Assembly: GCF_036488675.1 (NCBI RefSeq)
Contig: NZ_CP133148.1
Coordinates: 1,302,001 to 1,366,000 of the forward strand
Direction: 5' to 3'
Source of the DNA: Sinorhizobium chiapasense
GTDB taxonomy: Bacteria; Pseudomonadota; Alphaproteobacteria; Rhizobiales; Rhizobiaceae
Length of the DNA stretch: 64,000 bases
Below, piece after piece: positions 8,240 through 17,874 of this stretch. A model generated the notes under the pieces. The model saw only the letters and a program-made list of their open reading frames with translations. It had not been told where the DNA came from and did not search any database. Within the stretch, counting starts at the first letter, position 1. Each line of letters begins with the position of its first letter. The position numbers and the translations under genes are program-made.

Positions 8240-8841
8240 TGTTCTACGACACGGCCGCGAATCGGCATGGCCTGCCGCACGATCCCTTCAAGGCCATCGT
8301 GTCGCCGCGGCCAATCGGCTGGATCGGCACACGGGCTGCGGACGGCTCGCAAAACCTCGCGCCCTATTCTTTCTTCAACGCAATCAGCGATCGCCCGAAG
8401 CTCGTGATGTTTTCATCGAGCACTTACAAGGATTCCGTGCGCAACATCGAGGAAACCGGCGACTTCACGGCAAGCTTTGCCAGCCGCAACCTGAGTGCGG
8501 CCGTCAATCTGACTTCGGTTGCCGCACCGCGCGGCGAAAGCGAGTTCGAAATCGCGGGTCTGACGCCCGTCGAGGGCACCCTTGTCAAGGCGCCGTTCGT
8601 CGGTGAGGCCTTCGCGGCACTCGAATGCCGAATGACGGAAATATTGCGGCCCAAGGGCCTCGATGGCGTGACCTCCGACAGCTACGTCGTTTTCGGTGAA
8701 GTCGTGGGCATTCATATCCGCGACGAGGCGATCCGCGACGGCCGGTTTGACGCAGCGACCGTCCGGCCGCTTGCTCGGCTCGGCTACATGGATTACTGCG
8801 ACGGCGGCGACGTCTTCGAAATGGTGCGGCCCAGGCGCTGA
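8239..8841 (+). CDS. Flavin reductase family protein
   Basis: A 200-residue FMN-binding split-barrel protein of the flavin-reductase-like family. It shows SPRPIGWIGTRAADGSQN, PYSFFNAISDRPKLVMFSS and KDSVRNIEETGDF, the conserved flavin-contact elements. Such proteins supply reduced flavin or act as small oxidoreductases. The ATG overlaps the nitroreductase stop, so the two genes form a bicistronic unit. It converges with the CitE-like gene. Confidence 0.88.
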   Translation: MFYDTAANRHGLPHDPFKAIVSPRPIGWIGTRAADGSQNLAPYSFFNAISDRPKLVMFSSSTYKDSVRNIEETGDFTASFASRNLSAAVNLTSVAAPRGESEFEIAGLTPVEGTLVKAPFVGEAFAALECRMTEILRPKGLDGVTSDSYVVFGEVVGIHIRDEAIRDGRFDAATVRPLARLGYMDYCDGGDVFEMVRPRR

Positions 8842-8873
8842 AACCATATTGCTGTCGGCCTGCAGTGCCGGTT

Positions 8874-9611
8874 CTATCGATGGGCGGCGGGGCAGGGCGA
8901 CAGCTGTGTCGATGCGCCGAGCAAGGTAACCTGCCGCGGCGACCGCGCTATGACGGCCGCAAAGCCGTTCCTTAGACTCATCGCGCAAAGCCGTCTGACG
9001 GCAGCCTCGTCGGTCGCGTGCTCCGGCAGCATGTCATAGGCTGCAATGCCGGCCTCCCGTGCCCTAAGCACGGCCGCCACGCGGCCGGCGACAATAACGG
9101 ATACCGTGTCCCCTTCGTCGGACGGCTCGCTGCATCCGGCGGACTCGGCAAGCAATGACGCACTGAAGATGAGCGCCTTGAGGCGCGATGACGTTCCCGT
9201 CAGCGCGTGAGGCGACAACACGCTTTGCGGTGTCGTTGCATATTCCGGCAATATCGCCACGCTCCCGGCCGCGATACCGGCGATCGCTTCGGCGACGTTC
9301 AGAAGCACATCCAGCTTCTGGACATCGGCTGGCCCGCGACATCCGGCAAGGACGATGCCGTCGATCGTCGACGCAAGGATCCTGTCGAGTTCCGTTTCGG
9401 TGACGTTCTCGACCGGTCCGATCCGGACGAAACGGCGCGGCGAGGCCGTACGGGTGGCGGTCGTGTCTGAAGCCATATCCCGCATGGCGTCGCCGCCGGT
9501 CGCGTCGAACACGATGGCCTGAACTGCATCGAGGATATCCGCCTCCGGGAGCGATGCCGACGCTGGCAGGTAGAGGAGCGGCTTCATGGTTTGCTGGCGG
9601 TTAACAGACAT
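8874..9611 (-). CDS. Degenerate HpcH/HpaI aldolase or citrate-lyase-beta (CitE)-like protein
   Basis: A 245-residue protein whose outline follows the CitE/HpcH fold: an N-terminal PLLYLPASASL where CitE has a FVPG motif, FVRIGPVENVTETELDRIL where CitE has RVNP, then DGIVLAGCRGPADVQKL and a lipid-like VAILPEYATTPQSVL. The acidic residues of the usual LDLEDAV motif are not evident (VFDATGG instead), so it may not be a standard lyase. A second ATG at 9587 would shorten it by 8 residues. It diverges from the DUF2336 gene. The family call is moderate and the function unknown. Confidence 0.6.
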   Translation of the reverse strand: MSVNRQQTMKPLLYLPASASLPEADILDAVQAIVFDATGGDAMRDMASDTTATRTASPRRFVRIGPVENVTETELDRILASTIDGIVLAGCRGPADVQKLDVLLNVAEAIAGIAAGSVAILPEYATTPQSVLSPHALTGTSSRLKALIFSASLLAESAGCSEPSDEGDTVSVIVAGRVAAVLRAREAGIAAYDMLPEHATDEAAVRRLCAMSLRNGFAAVIARSPRQVTLLGASTQLSPCPAAHR

Positions 9612-9683
9612 GGTGAACCAATCTTAAACCTTTGACCGCTAGGCTTCGAACATTGGGGCTGTTCGGTGTCTAGTGGGGCATAG

Positions 9684-10823
9684 GTGATCATACAAGCATT
9701 TCTTCGCTGGGCGGAAACGGCGAGAACGAACGATCGCGCCCGCGCCGCAAGCGCGCTCGGCCGAGCCTATATCGAAGCAGAGACAAACGGGATCGACCGG
9801 CGCGCCGCCGAAATGGCGATGACCTTTCTGCTCGACGATCCTTCGCCGAACGTGCGGCGCTCCTTGGTCGAGGCGCTTGCCGATTGCTCCGCGGTGCCGC
9901 GTGCCATTATCTTGGCGCTCGCGGAAGACCAACCCGAGATCGCCTATGTCGCCATTTCCCGTTCGCCGGTGTTGACCGATGAAGACCTCGTTGATTTGGC
10001 AGCGCGAGGAACGGCCGAGACGCGCGCCTTGATCGCAGCCCGCAGTGTCGTGTCCCGCTCCGTCGCGGCGGCTATCGCCGAAATCGGCGGCGAGGAAGAG
10101 GTGTTGATCCTGCTTGAGAACGAAGGCGCGATGCTGTCGCGCTGGTCATTGAAGAGGATCGCCAACCGTCTTGGACATGCGGCGGCCGTGCGTGATCGAT
10201 TGCTGGCACGCGCCGACCTGCCGGGCGAGGCCCGCCATGAGCTTGTCGAAAAGGTCGGCGCGGCGCTCGCGCTTTGCGGACTCGTGCAAGCCGCAATCGG
10301 GGAAGGGCGAGTGCAGCGCGTCGCCCGAGAGGCCTGCGACACGGCTGCCCTCGTCATCATCGAGGCGGCCTCGCAAAAGGAGTTGCCTGAACTTGCCGCC
10401 CATCTGCGCGAGGCAGGTCGCTTGACGCCCGCTTTCCTCCTGCACGCGCTCTGCAGCGGCAGAACAGAATTCTTCTCCGCCGCTATCGTCGATCTTTCAG
10501 GTGTCGCGGAAAAACGCGTGCGTGCGATCCTTTCTGGTGGTCGCGTCCATCCGATCCGCGCTCTTTTCGAATGTGCCGGGTTGGGTCGGGACGTGAGCGA
10601 AGCCTTCGCGGAGGCCGTGCTTCTCTGGCGAAAGGACTTGGGCGCAGACCCGTATGGCGCTCAGCAATCAGTGGCCGCTGCCCTCCTTGCGCACATTCGC
10701 CGCCAGCCGAGGCCTTCGGCAGCCTTGAGTGCGATAGCCGAACTCGTGGAACGCCTCGCCTTTGCCGAGCAGCGGCAAACGGCTCGCAACTATGCGCTCC
10801 TGGCTGCCCGCCACGCTGCTTGA
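9684..10823 (+). CDS. DUF2336 domain protein
   Basis: A 379-residue all-helical protein with the alphaproteobacterial DUF2336 pattern: DDPSPNVRRSLVEALADC, LALAEDQPEIAYVAISRSPVLTDEDL and SVVSRSVAAAIAEIGGEEEV, which form HEAT-like repeats. No membrane segment is seen. Family function is not established; a protein-interaction scaffold is a reasonable guess from the fold alone. The gene starts with GTG and lies 72 bases from the divergent CitE-like gene. Confidence 0.8.
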   Translation: MIIQAFLRWAETARTNDRARAASALGRAYIEAETNGIDRRAAEMAMTFLLDDPSPNVRRSLVEALADCSAVPRAIILALAEDQPEIAYVAISRSPVLTDEDLVDLAARGTAETRALIAARSVVSRSVAAAIAEIGGEEEVLILLENEGAMLSRWSLKRIANRLGHAAAVRDRLLARADLPGEARHELVEKVGAALALCGLVQAAIGEGRVQRVAREACDTAALVIIEAASQKELPELAAHLREAGRLTPAFLLHALCSGRTEFFSAAIVDLSGVAEKRVRAILSGGRVHPIRALFECAGLGRDVSEAFAEAVLLWRKDLGADPYGAQQSVAAALLAHIRRQPRPSAALSAIAELVERLAFAEQRQTARNYALLAARHAA

Positions 10824-10854
10824 CCAGTTCGACTGCGGATTGAGGCTGAAAGTG

Positions 10855-11292
10855 TCAGTCGCCGAAACGGCGCGCGACCCAGGAATAACCATCCTCGATG
10901 TAGTGGACGGGCGCGCTGACGATCGCCCTTAGCCTCTCCCGATCCGGAACTGCGCCGCTGAGCAATGCCAAGGCGCGCTTCGGCATGCCCGGTTTCGCTC
11001 CGGTCGGCTGCGGTTGCGCTGGTGCTTGCGGCGGCAACGCGGCCGTCTGCTGCGGGGCGGCGGCAATGTCCGGTTGAGGGACGGTGGATGCCATCATATC
11101 CGGTCCCGAGGTCTCGCAGACGGCAACGACGACCGGATAGTTGTTGTTGGAAAACTTGGGAAGCTCCTGCTGGGATTCCGTGTCGCAATGGGCGATCGAC
11201 TGCCAGCTGCCGTTGACGGTCGAGATATAGTGGCACTGGCTGACATTGTCGTCGCATCCGAGGATGGTCATGACGATGAGTGCGGCTTTCAT
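10855..11292 (-). CDS. Small cysteine-containing protein of unknown function
   Basis: A 145-residue protein starting MKAALIVMTILGCDDN with a GGAGAG ribosome-binding site directly upstream. The conserved-looking N-terminal half has four cysteines, in GCDD, SQCHY, AHCDT and VCETS, followed by an Ala/Pro/Gln-rich linker (about residues 65-95) and a basic C-terminal segment ending VARRFGD. The first residues are only weakly hydrophobic, so export is uncertain. I do not recognise a named domain, though similar short proteins occur in rhizobia as I recall them. Confidence 0.65.
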   Translation of the reverse strand: MKAALIVMTILGCDDNVSQCHYISTVNGSWQSIAHCDTESQQELPKFSNNNYPVVVAVCETSGPDMMASTVPQPDIAAAPQQTAALPPQAPAQPQPTGAKPGMPKRALALLSGAVPDRERLRAIVSAPVHYIEDGYSWVARRFGD

Positions 11293-11539
11293 GGTCTCTC
11301 CGGTGTTTGAGCGGCTGCGACTGCACAGTCTGGCCACCGTTATGACTGACCGATTCTCTCCGGAGTAGGGCAAAGTTATTGCGGTGCCAAAAAAAAATGT
11401 TTCCGCTTGTTATCCGTTTTGAGATCTCCAATCCGCAATCTTGCGTCATTTGTCGTATTGGACAGTTCGAAATCAGGAGCTATCCATTGCGGCGCGATCC
11501 AAGTGTCGCGCCGCAAGACTTCTGTTGAGGATATGAAAA

Positions 11540-12010
11540 TTGACCGCTGTCACCATTGCCGAGGAAAACCCCCGCCAGCCGGCCGTCGTCCGTCTGCTTG
11601 AACTGTCCGATGCTTACGCGGCATCGCTTTATCCTGCCGAAAGCAATCACCTGGTCGATCTCTCCACGCTGGAAAAGCCGACAGTTTCCTTTTTCGTCGC
11701 GAGGCGGCATGGTGAAATCGTCGGTTGCTGCGCGCTCGTGGAAGCGGGCGACGGCACGGCTGAAATCAAGCGGATGTTCGTCGATCCCGAAGCGAGGGGC
11801 CTCAAGGTCGGCAAGCATCTCCTTGCGGCCCTTGAAGCCAAGGCCGAGGCGATCGGAGTTGGCGCAATCCGGCTGGAGACGGGCATCTACCAGCCGGAAG
11901 CAATAGGCCTCTACAAGGCGTTCGGCTACGTGGAACGCCCGCCGTTCGGCAGCTATTTGCCCGATCCCCTGAGCCTGTTCATGGAAAAGCCGGTGCGGCG
12001 GGCAGCCTGA
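11540..12010 (+). CDS. GNAT family N-acetyltransferase
   Basis: A 156-residue GNAT-fold acetyltransferase that transfers an acetyl group from acetyl-CoA to an amine. Motif A, the acetyl-CoA pyrophosphate loop, reads KRMFVDPEARGLKVGKHLL (about residues 76-94), followed by IRLETGIYQPEAIGLYKAFGY, the motif B helix. The start is TTG at 11540, 10 bases after GAGGA; no in-frame ATG fits as well. It converges with parE. The substrate cannot be predicted from sequence. Confidence 0.85.
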   Translation: MTAVTIAEENPRQPAVVRLLELSDAYAASLYPAESNHLVDLSTLEKPTVSFFVARRHGEIVGCCALVEAGDGTAEIKRMFVDPEARGLKVGKHLLAALEAKAEAIGVGAIRLETGIYQPEAIGLYKAFGYVERPPFGSYLPDPLSLFMEKPVRRAA

Positions 12011-12055
12011 ACGCGAAGACAATCCTTACCGATCGCCCTCCGCCCCCAACCTCCT

Positions 12056-12096
12056 GACGGAAAACGGTTCCACGCTTTTCCTGGAATTGCTCTAGA
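12056..12096. repeat. Short intergenic palindromic motif before the parE stop
   Basis: The stretch around ACGGTTCCACGC and TTTTCCTGGAATTGCTC has TTCCA/TGGAA arms and resembles a short motif I recall recurring in rhizobial intergenic regions. It lies between the convergent GNAT and parE genes and could serve as a weak bidirectional terminator. The family assignment is from memory only. Confidence 0.3.
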
Positions 12097-14155
12097 TGTC
12101 CAGATTGTCGGCAAATACGGCACGTTCCTGGATGAAGCGGAAGCGGGCGTCGGCCTTGGTTCCCATCAGATTGTCGACGGCCTCGCGCGTGCCCTCGAAA
12201 TCGACGTCGTCGATCTCGACCTTGAGCAGCGTCCGGTTTGCAGGGTCCATGGTGGTTTCCTTGAGCTGCGCGGGCAACATCTCGCCAAGACCCTTGAACC
12301 GGCCGACTTCAACCTTGCCGCGGCCGTTGAACTCGGTGCGCATCAGTTCCTCGCGATGCGCATCGTCGCGCGCATAGAACGTTTTCGAGCCTTGGCTGAG
12401 GCGATAGAGCGGCGGAACCGCGAGGTAGAGGTGACCGCCGCGGATGAGCTCCGGCATCTCCTGATAGAAGAAGGTGATGAGCAGTGACGCGATGTGTGCG
12501 CCGTCGACATCGGCGTCGGTCATGATGATGACGCGCTCGTAGCGCAGATCCTCATCCCGATATTTCGATCGGGAGCCGCAGCCAAGCGCCTGGATCAGAT
12601 CGGCGATCTGCTGGTTGGCGCTGAGCTTTTCGCGCCCGGCGCTGGCGACGTTCAAGATCTTGCCGCGCAGCGGCAGGATGGCCTGGTTTGCGCGATTGCG
12701 CGCTTGCTTCGCCGAGCCGCCTGCCGAGTCGCCTTCCACGATGAAGAGCTCGGCGCCTTCCGCCGTGTTCTGCGAGCAGTCAGCGAGCTTGCCCGGCAGA
12801 CGCAGCTTGCGCACCGCCGTCTTGCGGTTGACTTCCTTTTCCTTGCGCCGGCGAACGCGCTCCTCCGCGCGCTCGATCACCCAGTCAAGAAGCTTCGCCG
12901 CTTCCGCAGGATTGTCGGCGAGGTAGTGGTCGAAGGGATCGCGCAGGGCGGTTTCGACGATGCGCTGCGCCTCGACGGTCGCCAGCTTGTCCTTGGTCTG
13001 GCCGACGAATTCCGGCTCACGGATGAACACCGAGAGCATGCCGGCCGCCGAGATCATCACGTCGTCCGTTGTGACGATCGCCGCCCGCTTGTTCTGGGTC
13101 AGCTCGGCGTAGTTCTTGAGCCCCTTGGTAAGCGCAATGCGGAAGCCCGCCTCATGCGTTCCGCCTTCCGGGGTCGGGATCGTGTTGCAGTAGGAGTGGA
13201 TCTGCTGGTCGCCGCCATACCAGGTGACGGCCCATTCAAGTGAACCGTGGCCGCCGGATTTTTCCGATTTGCCGGCAAAGATTTCACGCGTGACGGTGAA
13301 TTCCTTGCCGAGCGTCGCGGCGAGATAGTCCTTCAGACCGCCCGGGAAATGGAAGACCGCCTTGTCCGGGATCTCCGAACCTTCCGGCAACAGCGATGGA
13401 TCGCAGGACCAACGGATTTCAACGCCGCCGAAGAGATAGGCCTTGGAGCGGGCCATTCGGAAGAGCCGCGCCGGCTCGAAATGCGCGTGCGGCCCGAAAA
13501 TCTGCGGATCCGGATGGAAACGCACTTTCGTACCGCGACGATTGTGAACGTCGCCAAGGTCCTCGAGGCCGCCCTGCGGGATCCCGCGCGAAAAGCGCTG
13601 ACGGTAGAGCTTTCGGTTGCGCGCGACCTCGACCTCGAGAGAGTCCGACAACGCGTTGACGACCGAGACACCGACGCCATGCAGACCGCCGGAGGTTTCG
13701 TAGGCCTTGCCGTCGAACTTGCCGCCGGCATGCAGCACCGTCATGACCACTTCGAGCGTCGACTTGTTGGGGAACTTCGGATGGTTTTCGACCGGGATGC
13801 CGCGGCCATTGTCGGTAACGGTCAGGAAGCCTTCGGCATCGAGGCTGACCTCGATGAAATTCGCATGTCCCGCGACCGCCTCGTCCATCGAGTTGTCGAT
13901 GACTTCGGCGAAGAGATGATGCAGCGCCTTCTCATCCGTGCCGCCGATATACATGCCGGGACGGCGCCGCACAGGTTCCAGGCCCTCGAGCACCTCGATC
14001 GCCGAGGCGTCATAGTCGCTGCCATCGCTGCTCCTCGGTGCAGGGCGCGGTCCTTCGCCGCCGGCAGGTGGTGCAGGCTTGCGCGAAGGCGCATTGGCTT
14101 CCGCCGGCTTCGGCTTCGGGGGCATTGCGGAAAAGAGGTCGCTGCTGTCGTCCAT
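12092..14155 (-). CDS. parE: DNA topoisomerase IV subunit B
   Basis: ATPase subunit of the enzyme that unlinks daughter chromosomes. In order: a Pro-rich leader (1-45), the GHKL ATPase domain with [35 protein letters not shown] and [15 protein letters not shown], the transducer domain, and the TOPRIM domain with [18 protein letters not shown] and DADVDGAHI. The gap lacking a GyrB-specific insert and the overall 687 residues favour ParE over GyrB. The ATG at 14155 was chosen because the short extension before it is low-complexity; a start at 14206 would add 17 residues. Confidence 0.93.
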   Translation of the reverse strand: MDDSSDLFSAMPPKPKPAEANAPSRKPAPPAGGEGPRPAPRSSDGSDYDASAIEVLEGLEPVRRRPGMYIGGTDEKALHHLFAEVIDNSMDEAVAGHANFIEVSLDAEGFLTVTDNGRGIPVENHPKFPNKSTLEVVMTVLHAGGKFDGKAYETSGGLHGVGVSVVNALSDSLEVEVARNRKLYRQRFSRGIPQGGLEDLGDVHNRRGTKVRFHPDPQIFGPHAHFEPARLFRMARSKAYLFGGVEIRWSCDPSLLPEGSEIPDKAVFHFPGGLKDYLAATLGKEFTVTREIFAGKSEKSGGHGSLEWAVTWYGGDQQIHSYCNTIPTPEGGTHEAGFRIALTKGLKNYAELTQNKRAAIVTTDDVMISAAGMLSVFIREPEFVGQTKDKLATVEAQRIVETALRDPFDHYLADNPAEAAKLLDWVIERAEERVRRRKEKEVNRKTAVRKLRLPGKLADCSQNTAEGAELFIVEGDSAGGSAKQARNRANQAILPLRGKILNVASAGREKLSANQQIADLIQALGCGSRSKYRDEDLRYERVIIMTDADVDGAHIASLLITFFYQEMPELIRGGHLYLAVPPLYRLSQGSKTFYARDDAHREELMRTEFNGRGKVEVGRFKGLGEMLPAQLKETTMDPANRTLLKVEIDDVDFEGTREAVDNLMGTKADARFRFIQERAVFADNLDI

Positions 14156-14408
14156 GGGGTCGTTCGGATCGTTCCTGTCGTCTGGCGTCGCGAAGGCACA
14201 TAGCAAGAGCCGGACGCTGCCGCCATCTTTGTGTCGCGCGAATCACCCGAATTTTGCCAGAGTATTGCGCCAGGCGCGAACAAAAGGCGAATTCCGGTAT
14301 CTTGGGCAGGCAGAATACCGTAAGAGCGTCGGCAATCTGCTTCAGTGTTGCTTTGCGGAAATGGCAATGGCAAGGCACCTGCCTAATGAGGGAGCCCGTC
14401 GGCTGTTT

Positions 14409-15296
14409 ATGTCCACAACTGTTTTTTCCGCCCGGCGCTTGATGCCCGCACTTATGCTCCCGAGCCTTCTTCTTGTCGGCTTCGCTGCCGAGGCGGCGGC
14501 CCTGAAGCCATACAAGGACGAACTGTTCGCCTATGGCAATGTGCTCGAAGAGGCCGATGGCGGCGATTTCCGTGTCATCGACTACAAGGAACTGCGCGAT
14601 ATCAACGGCCGCGACCAGATCCCGGAACGGCGCGTCAAGCGCGCCTACGTCTCCCTTGGCATCAAGAGCGCACAGGTCAATGAGACGCTCGACCTTGGGG
14701 GGCTCTCGCTCGATGTCATGCGCGTCGGCCCCGATCGCGGCGCCGCATTCACGGTGATCTTCATCCACGGCCGCGGTGGCGACCGGCGTCTCGGTGCCAA
14801 CGATTTTTCCTTCGGCGGTAACTTCAATCGCCTCAAGAATCTCGCCGCCGCCAATGGCGGCACCTATTATGCGCCCAGCGTGCGGTCCTTCGATGCCGCA
14901 GGCGTGGCCGATGTCTCGGCGCTGATCCGCTTCGCGGCCGAGCGTTCCGGCGGCGGGCCGGTCGTGCTCTCCTGCGCATCGATGGGGAGCTTCATCTGCT
15001 GGGGCGTCGCGCGCGACCAGACAGCGGTGTCGGCTCTCGGTGGCATGATGATCATGGGGGGCGCCTCCGATCCGAGCTTTGCAGAGAGTGCCGCCTATAA
15101 GGCGCGGTTGCCGATGTTTTTCAGCCACGGCAGCCGCGACAGCGTTTATCGTGCCGAGGATCAGGTTGCGCTCTATCGCTCGCTCAAGTCGAAGGATTAT
15201 CCGACACGCTTCGTGCTGTTCGAGACGGGTTCGCATGGCACGCCGGTACGCATGACCGACTGGCGCGATGCACTGAACTGGATCGCGAGCCGATAG
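14409..15296 (+). CDS. Exported alpha/beta hydrolase
   Basis: A 295-residue protein with an N-terminal signal peptide (MSTTVFSARRLMPALMLPSL, with a cleavage region near AAEAAA at residues 26-31). The hydrolase core shows the oxyanion strand FIHGRGGDR, a nucleophile elbow SCASMGSF in place of the textbook G-x-S-x-G, an acidic residue in HGSRDSVY and the catalytic His in GSHGTPVRM. It probably acts in the periplasm on an ester or amide. It starts 253 bases from the divergent parE gene, and the DprE1-like oxidase follows after 22 bases, so they may form an operon. Confidence 0.75.
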   Translation: MSTTVFSARRLMPALMLPSLLLVGFAAEAAALKPYKDELFAYGNVLEEADGGDFRVIDYKELRDINGRDQIPERRVKRAYVSLGIKSAQVNETLDLGGLSLDVMRVGPDRGAAFTVIFIHGRGGDRRLGANDFSFGGNFNRLKNLAAANGGTYYAPSVRSFDAAGVADVSALIRFAAERSGGGPVVLSCASMGSFICWGVARDQTAVSALGGMMIMGGASDPSFAESAAYKARLPMFFSHGSRDSVYRAEDQVALYRSLKSKDYPTRFVLFETGSHGTPVRMTDWRDALNWIASR

Positions 15297-15318
15297 GAAA
15301 TTCTGAAGTGGACCCGCG

Positions 15319-16641
15319 ATGAAGATGGATGAGTTTGGGCGTTCCGATCCGACAGAGCGTCGGCCGCAGCGGACCGTGTCGCCGGACGATTACGAGGATC
15401 GGATCGGCTCGATCGAACCGATGGCATACCTGCCTTTGGGCAGTGGTCTAAGTTTCGGCGACAGCCGCCGCAACGATCGCGGCACTCTCATTGACGGTTC
15501 GAGACACAACCGCATTCTGGCCTTCGATCCGGGAACGGGGCGGATTTCGTGCGAGGGTGGCGTCACACTCCACGACATCCTTCTGCGAGCGATCCCGCAC
15601 CGCTTCTTTCTGCCGGTGACTCCGGGCACGGCTTTCGCGACAATCGGCGGTGCCGTCGCCAATGACGTCCACGGCAAGAACCACCATGCTCGCGGCACCT
15701 TCGGCAATCATGTCCAGCGCATTACGCTGCTGCGTTCGACCGGCGAACGGCTGGTTTGCTCAGCCGAGGAGAACGCCGACCTCTTTGCCGCGACGATCGG
15801 GGGCATCGGGCTGACGGGCCTGATACTTACGGTCGATCTTCGGCTGATGAAGGTGCCGTCGCCGCATATCCAGCAGCATGTGATCCGCTTCGACAACCTC
15901 GACGACTATTTCGCACGCGTCGAGCGCGTCGACGAAGAGCATGAATATTCAATGGCCTGGATCGACCAGCTCGCGACCGGGCGTCGTATGGGAAGGGGCC
16001 TTTTTCTTGCCGGTGATCACGCAGATGGATCCTGCGAGTTTCCCGATATTCCCAAGAGATTGCCGCTTTCCGTACCGTTCTCCCTGCCGTTCAATCCCCT
16101 GAACACGGTGACCATGAGGGCAGTGAACGAATACCGCTTTCGTCGGGAAAGGCGCGCTGAGACCATTTCGACGATGACATGGAACTCCTACTTCCATCCG
16201 CTGGATGAGATCGGTTCCTGGCATCGGCTCTATGGCCCAGGCGGGCCGCGCCAGCATCAGAGTGTCTATCCTTCGGAGAATGCGCCGGAAACCACCGCGC
16301 GGCTACTGGAGACAGCGCGCCGCGCCGGGCATGCATCGTTTCTGACGGTGCTGAGACGCTTTGGAGACATCGCCTCGTGCGGCCCTCTTTCATTTGCGCG
16401 ACCCGGTTTTGCCTTGACGTTGGATTTAGCCAATCGAGGTGAAGCAACGGCTACCCTCTTGGATGCTCTTGACCGCATCGTCGTGGACGCTGGAGGCGCG
16501 GTAAATCCCTGCTTTGACACGCGGATGAGCCCGGAAGTCTTCGAAGCTTCGTTTCCCCACTGGGAAAAGCTCGAGGCGTTGCGCGACCCCGCCATGGCGT
16601 CGGACTTCTGGCGGCGCACTGCGCTGAGCTTGAAGAGATGA
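15319..16641 (+). CDS. FAD-binding oxidoreductase, DprE1/decaprenylphosphoryl-ribose oxidase-like
   Basis: A 440-residue flavoprotein of the PCMH (vanillyl-alcohol-oxidase) fold. FAD-binding motifs are LPLGSGLSFGDSRR (near residue 36), FLPVTPGTAFATIGGAVAND and VHGKNHHARGTFGNHV, which closely matches the DprE1 signature around its active site, and IGGIGLTGLILTV. DprE1 oxidises decaprenylphosphoryl-ribose during arabinan synthesis in actinobacteria; in rhizobia the equivalent substrate is unknown, and no DprE2-type reductase gene is adjacent. It may form an operon with the exported hydrolase and it ends 9 bases from the convergent yceI-like gene. Confidence 0.8.
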   Translation: MKMDEFGRSDPTERRPQRTVSPDDYEDRIGSIEPMAYLPLGSGLSFGDSRRNDRGTLIDGSRHNRILAFDPGTGRISCEGGVTLHDILLRAIPHRFFLPVTPGTAFATIGGAVANDVHGKNHHARGTFGNHVQRITLLRSTGERLVCSAEENADLFAATIGGIGLTGLILTVDLRLMKVPSPHIQQHVIRFDNLDDYFARVERVDEEHEYSMAWIDQLATGRRMGRGLFLAGDHADGSCEFPDIPKRLPLSVPFSLPFNPLNTVTMRAVNEYRFRRERRAETISTMTWNSYFHPLDEIGSWHRLYGPGGPRQHQSVYPSENAPETTARLLETARRAGHASFLTVLRRFGDIASCGPLSFARPGFALTLDLANRGEATATLLDALDRIVVDAGGAVNPCFDTRMSPEVFEASFPHWEKLEALRDPAMASDFWRRTALSLKR

Positions 16642-16650
16642 GGGCAGGGA

Positions 16651-17250
16651 TCAACGCCTCTGCCCTCTTATGTTCATGTCGAACTTGACCACGTTGGAGT
16701 AGATCGGTGTTCCGACGTCCATGCCGTAGGGTGCGCGGCGGATGCTGCCGCGGATGGTAAAAGCGATCGAGCGCTTGTTCCAGTCGGTGAGCGTCACCTC
16801 AAAGCGCTCCTTGCGGGCCTTGCCGCGAGCCGTCAGCGTACCCACCACGGTTGCCGAATCGGCTCCGGTCTGTGTGACGCTGGTGGATCGGAAGGTCACC
16901 GTCTGATAGTTGGCCGTGTCGAAGACGGCGCTTGAGCGCAGGAAGTCCTCGACCCGTCGCTCACTGGACTTTACGCTCTCCGGATAGAGGGTGAACTCGA
17001 CCGAAGACCGTTCGATGTTGCTGCCATCTATCCGGAAGCCGCCGGAGAACTTTGCGAACTTGCCGGCAATGCCGCCGCCGCCTCCGGCCTGCGCGACGCT
17101 GAACTGGACGGTCGAAGAGCTGGCGATGCGGTAGTTGCCGGCCGCGTCGGCAAGCGCCGGAGCGGCCGCTGCAGCCGCCGGCGTCGTTGCCATGGCGAGA
17201 AGCGCGAACGACCATATCGCATTAAAAAAAGGCCTGCGTGGAGTCATCAT
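16651..17250 (-). CDS. YceI family periplasmic protein
   Basis: A 199-residue exported lipocalin-like protein of the YceI family, whose members bind isoprenoid-type lipids. A signal peptide is visible (basic MMTPRRPFF, hydrophobic core, Ala-rich cleavage region near residue 30). The mature chain shows YRIASSSTVQFSVAQAG, AKFSGGFRIDGSNIERSSVEF and VTFRSTSV followed by a second half with GTLTARGKARKERFEVTL. It starts 3 bases after the cytochrome b561 stop, and this pairing of YceI with a b561-type cytochrome is common, implying a shared role with quinones or another isoprenoid. Confidence 0.9.
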   Translation of the reverse strand: MMTPRRPFFNAIWSFALLAMATTPAAAAAAPALADAAGNYRIASSSTVQFSVAQAGGGGGIAGKFAKFSGGFRIDGSNIERSSVEFTLYPESVKSSERRVEDFLRSSAVFDTANYQTVTFRSTSVTQTGADSATVVGTLTARGKARKERFEVTLTDWNKRSIAFTIRGSIRRAPYGMDVGTPIYSNVVKFDMNIRGQRR

Positions 17251-17253
17251 GGA

Positions 17254-17874
17254 TCATTTCCTCTCGACGATGGTGTCGTCGTTCTCTTGAGTGTTGAATG
17301 TCTTGGCATCGCTTGGGCGGGGGCTAGGGCGAAGCATGCGGACGAGGACTTCGTCTCGCCGCAGGAAATGATGGTAGAACGCCGCCGCCGCGTGCCCCGC
17401 GACCAGCCCAAGCGTAAGATAGGCGAGCAGCGCGTGGGCGAAGGTCCAGAAAGCCTCCGAAGCTTCCGATTGCCGGAGCGGCAGATGCGGAATGACGATC
17501 AAATTGAAATAGAAGCTTGGGATATTCAGCGTCGAAGTCGACACGACGGCCCAGCCGCCCAGCGCCACGATCAGCGCGAGAACAATCAGCGCCCTATGCA
17601 TGATCTGGGCCGCCGTATGCTCCAGCGGGCCGAGGCCCGGAGGGGGAGCCGGACTGCGTTCGATGGACCACCACACGGCCCGAAGGACCGCCAGTCCCAG
17701 CACGGTGAAGCCGAAGGATTTGTGCCACTGATAGAGGGAGAACTGCAAAGCCGGATCGATCTCGGTGCGTCGCATGACGAAGCCGAGAAGGATGAGGCCG
17801 AGGATCAGCACCGCAATCGTCCAGTGGAGGACGATCGTCACCGCGCCATATCCTCTCTCGCTGTTGCGCAACAT
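17254..17874 (-). CDS. Cytochrome b561 family protein
   Basis: A 206-residue di-heme b-type cytochrome of the inner membrane with four predicted membrane helices. Heme-ligand histidines fit LHWTIAVLILGLIL (helix 1), WHKSFGFTVLGLAVL (helix 2) and HALLAYLTLGLVAGHAAAAFYHH (helix 4, two His). Such proteins pass electrons between quinol and acceptors. The ATG at 17874 has a GGAGA ribosome-binding site and gives the normal N-terminus YGAVTIVLHW; an upstream start would add 13 residues. The yceI-like gene follows directly. Confidence 0.88.
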   Translation of the reverse strand: MLRNSERGYGAVTIVLHWTIAVLILGLILLGFVMRRTEIDPALQFSLYQWHKSFGFTVLGLAVLRAVWWSIERSPAPPPGLGPLEHTAAQIMHRALIVLALIVALGGWAVVSTSTLNIPSFYFNLIVIPHLPLRQSEASEAFWTFAHALLAYLTLGLVAGHAAAAFYHHFLRRDEVLVRMLRPSPRPSDAKTFNTQENDDTIVERK

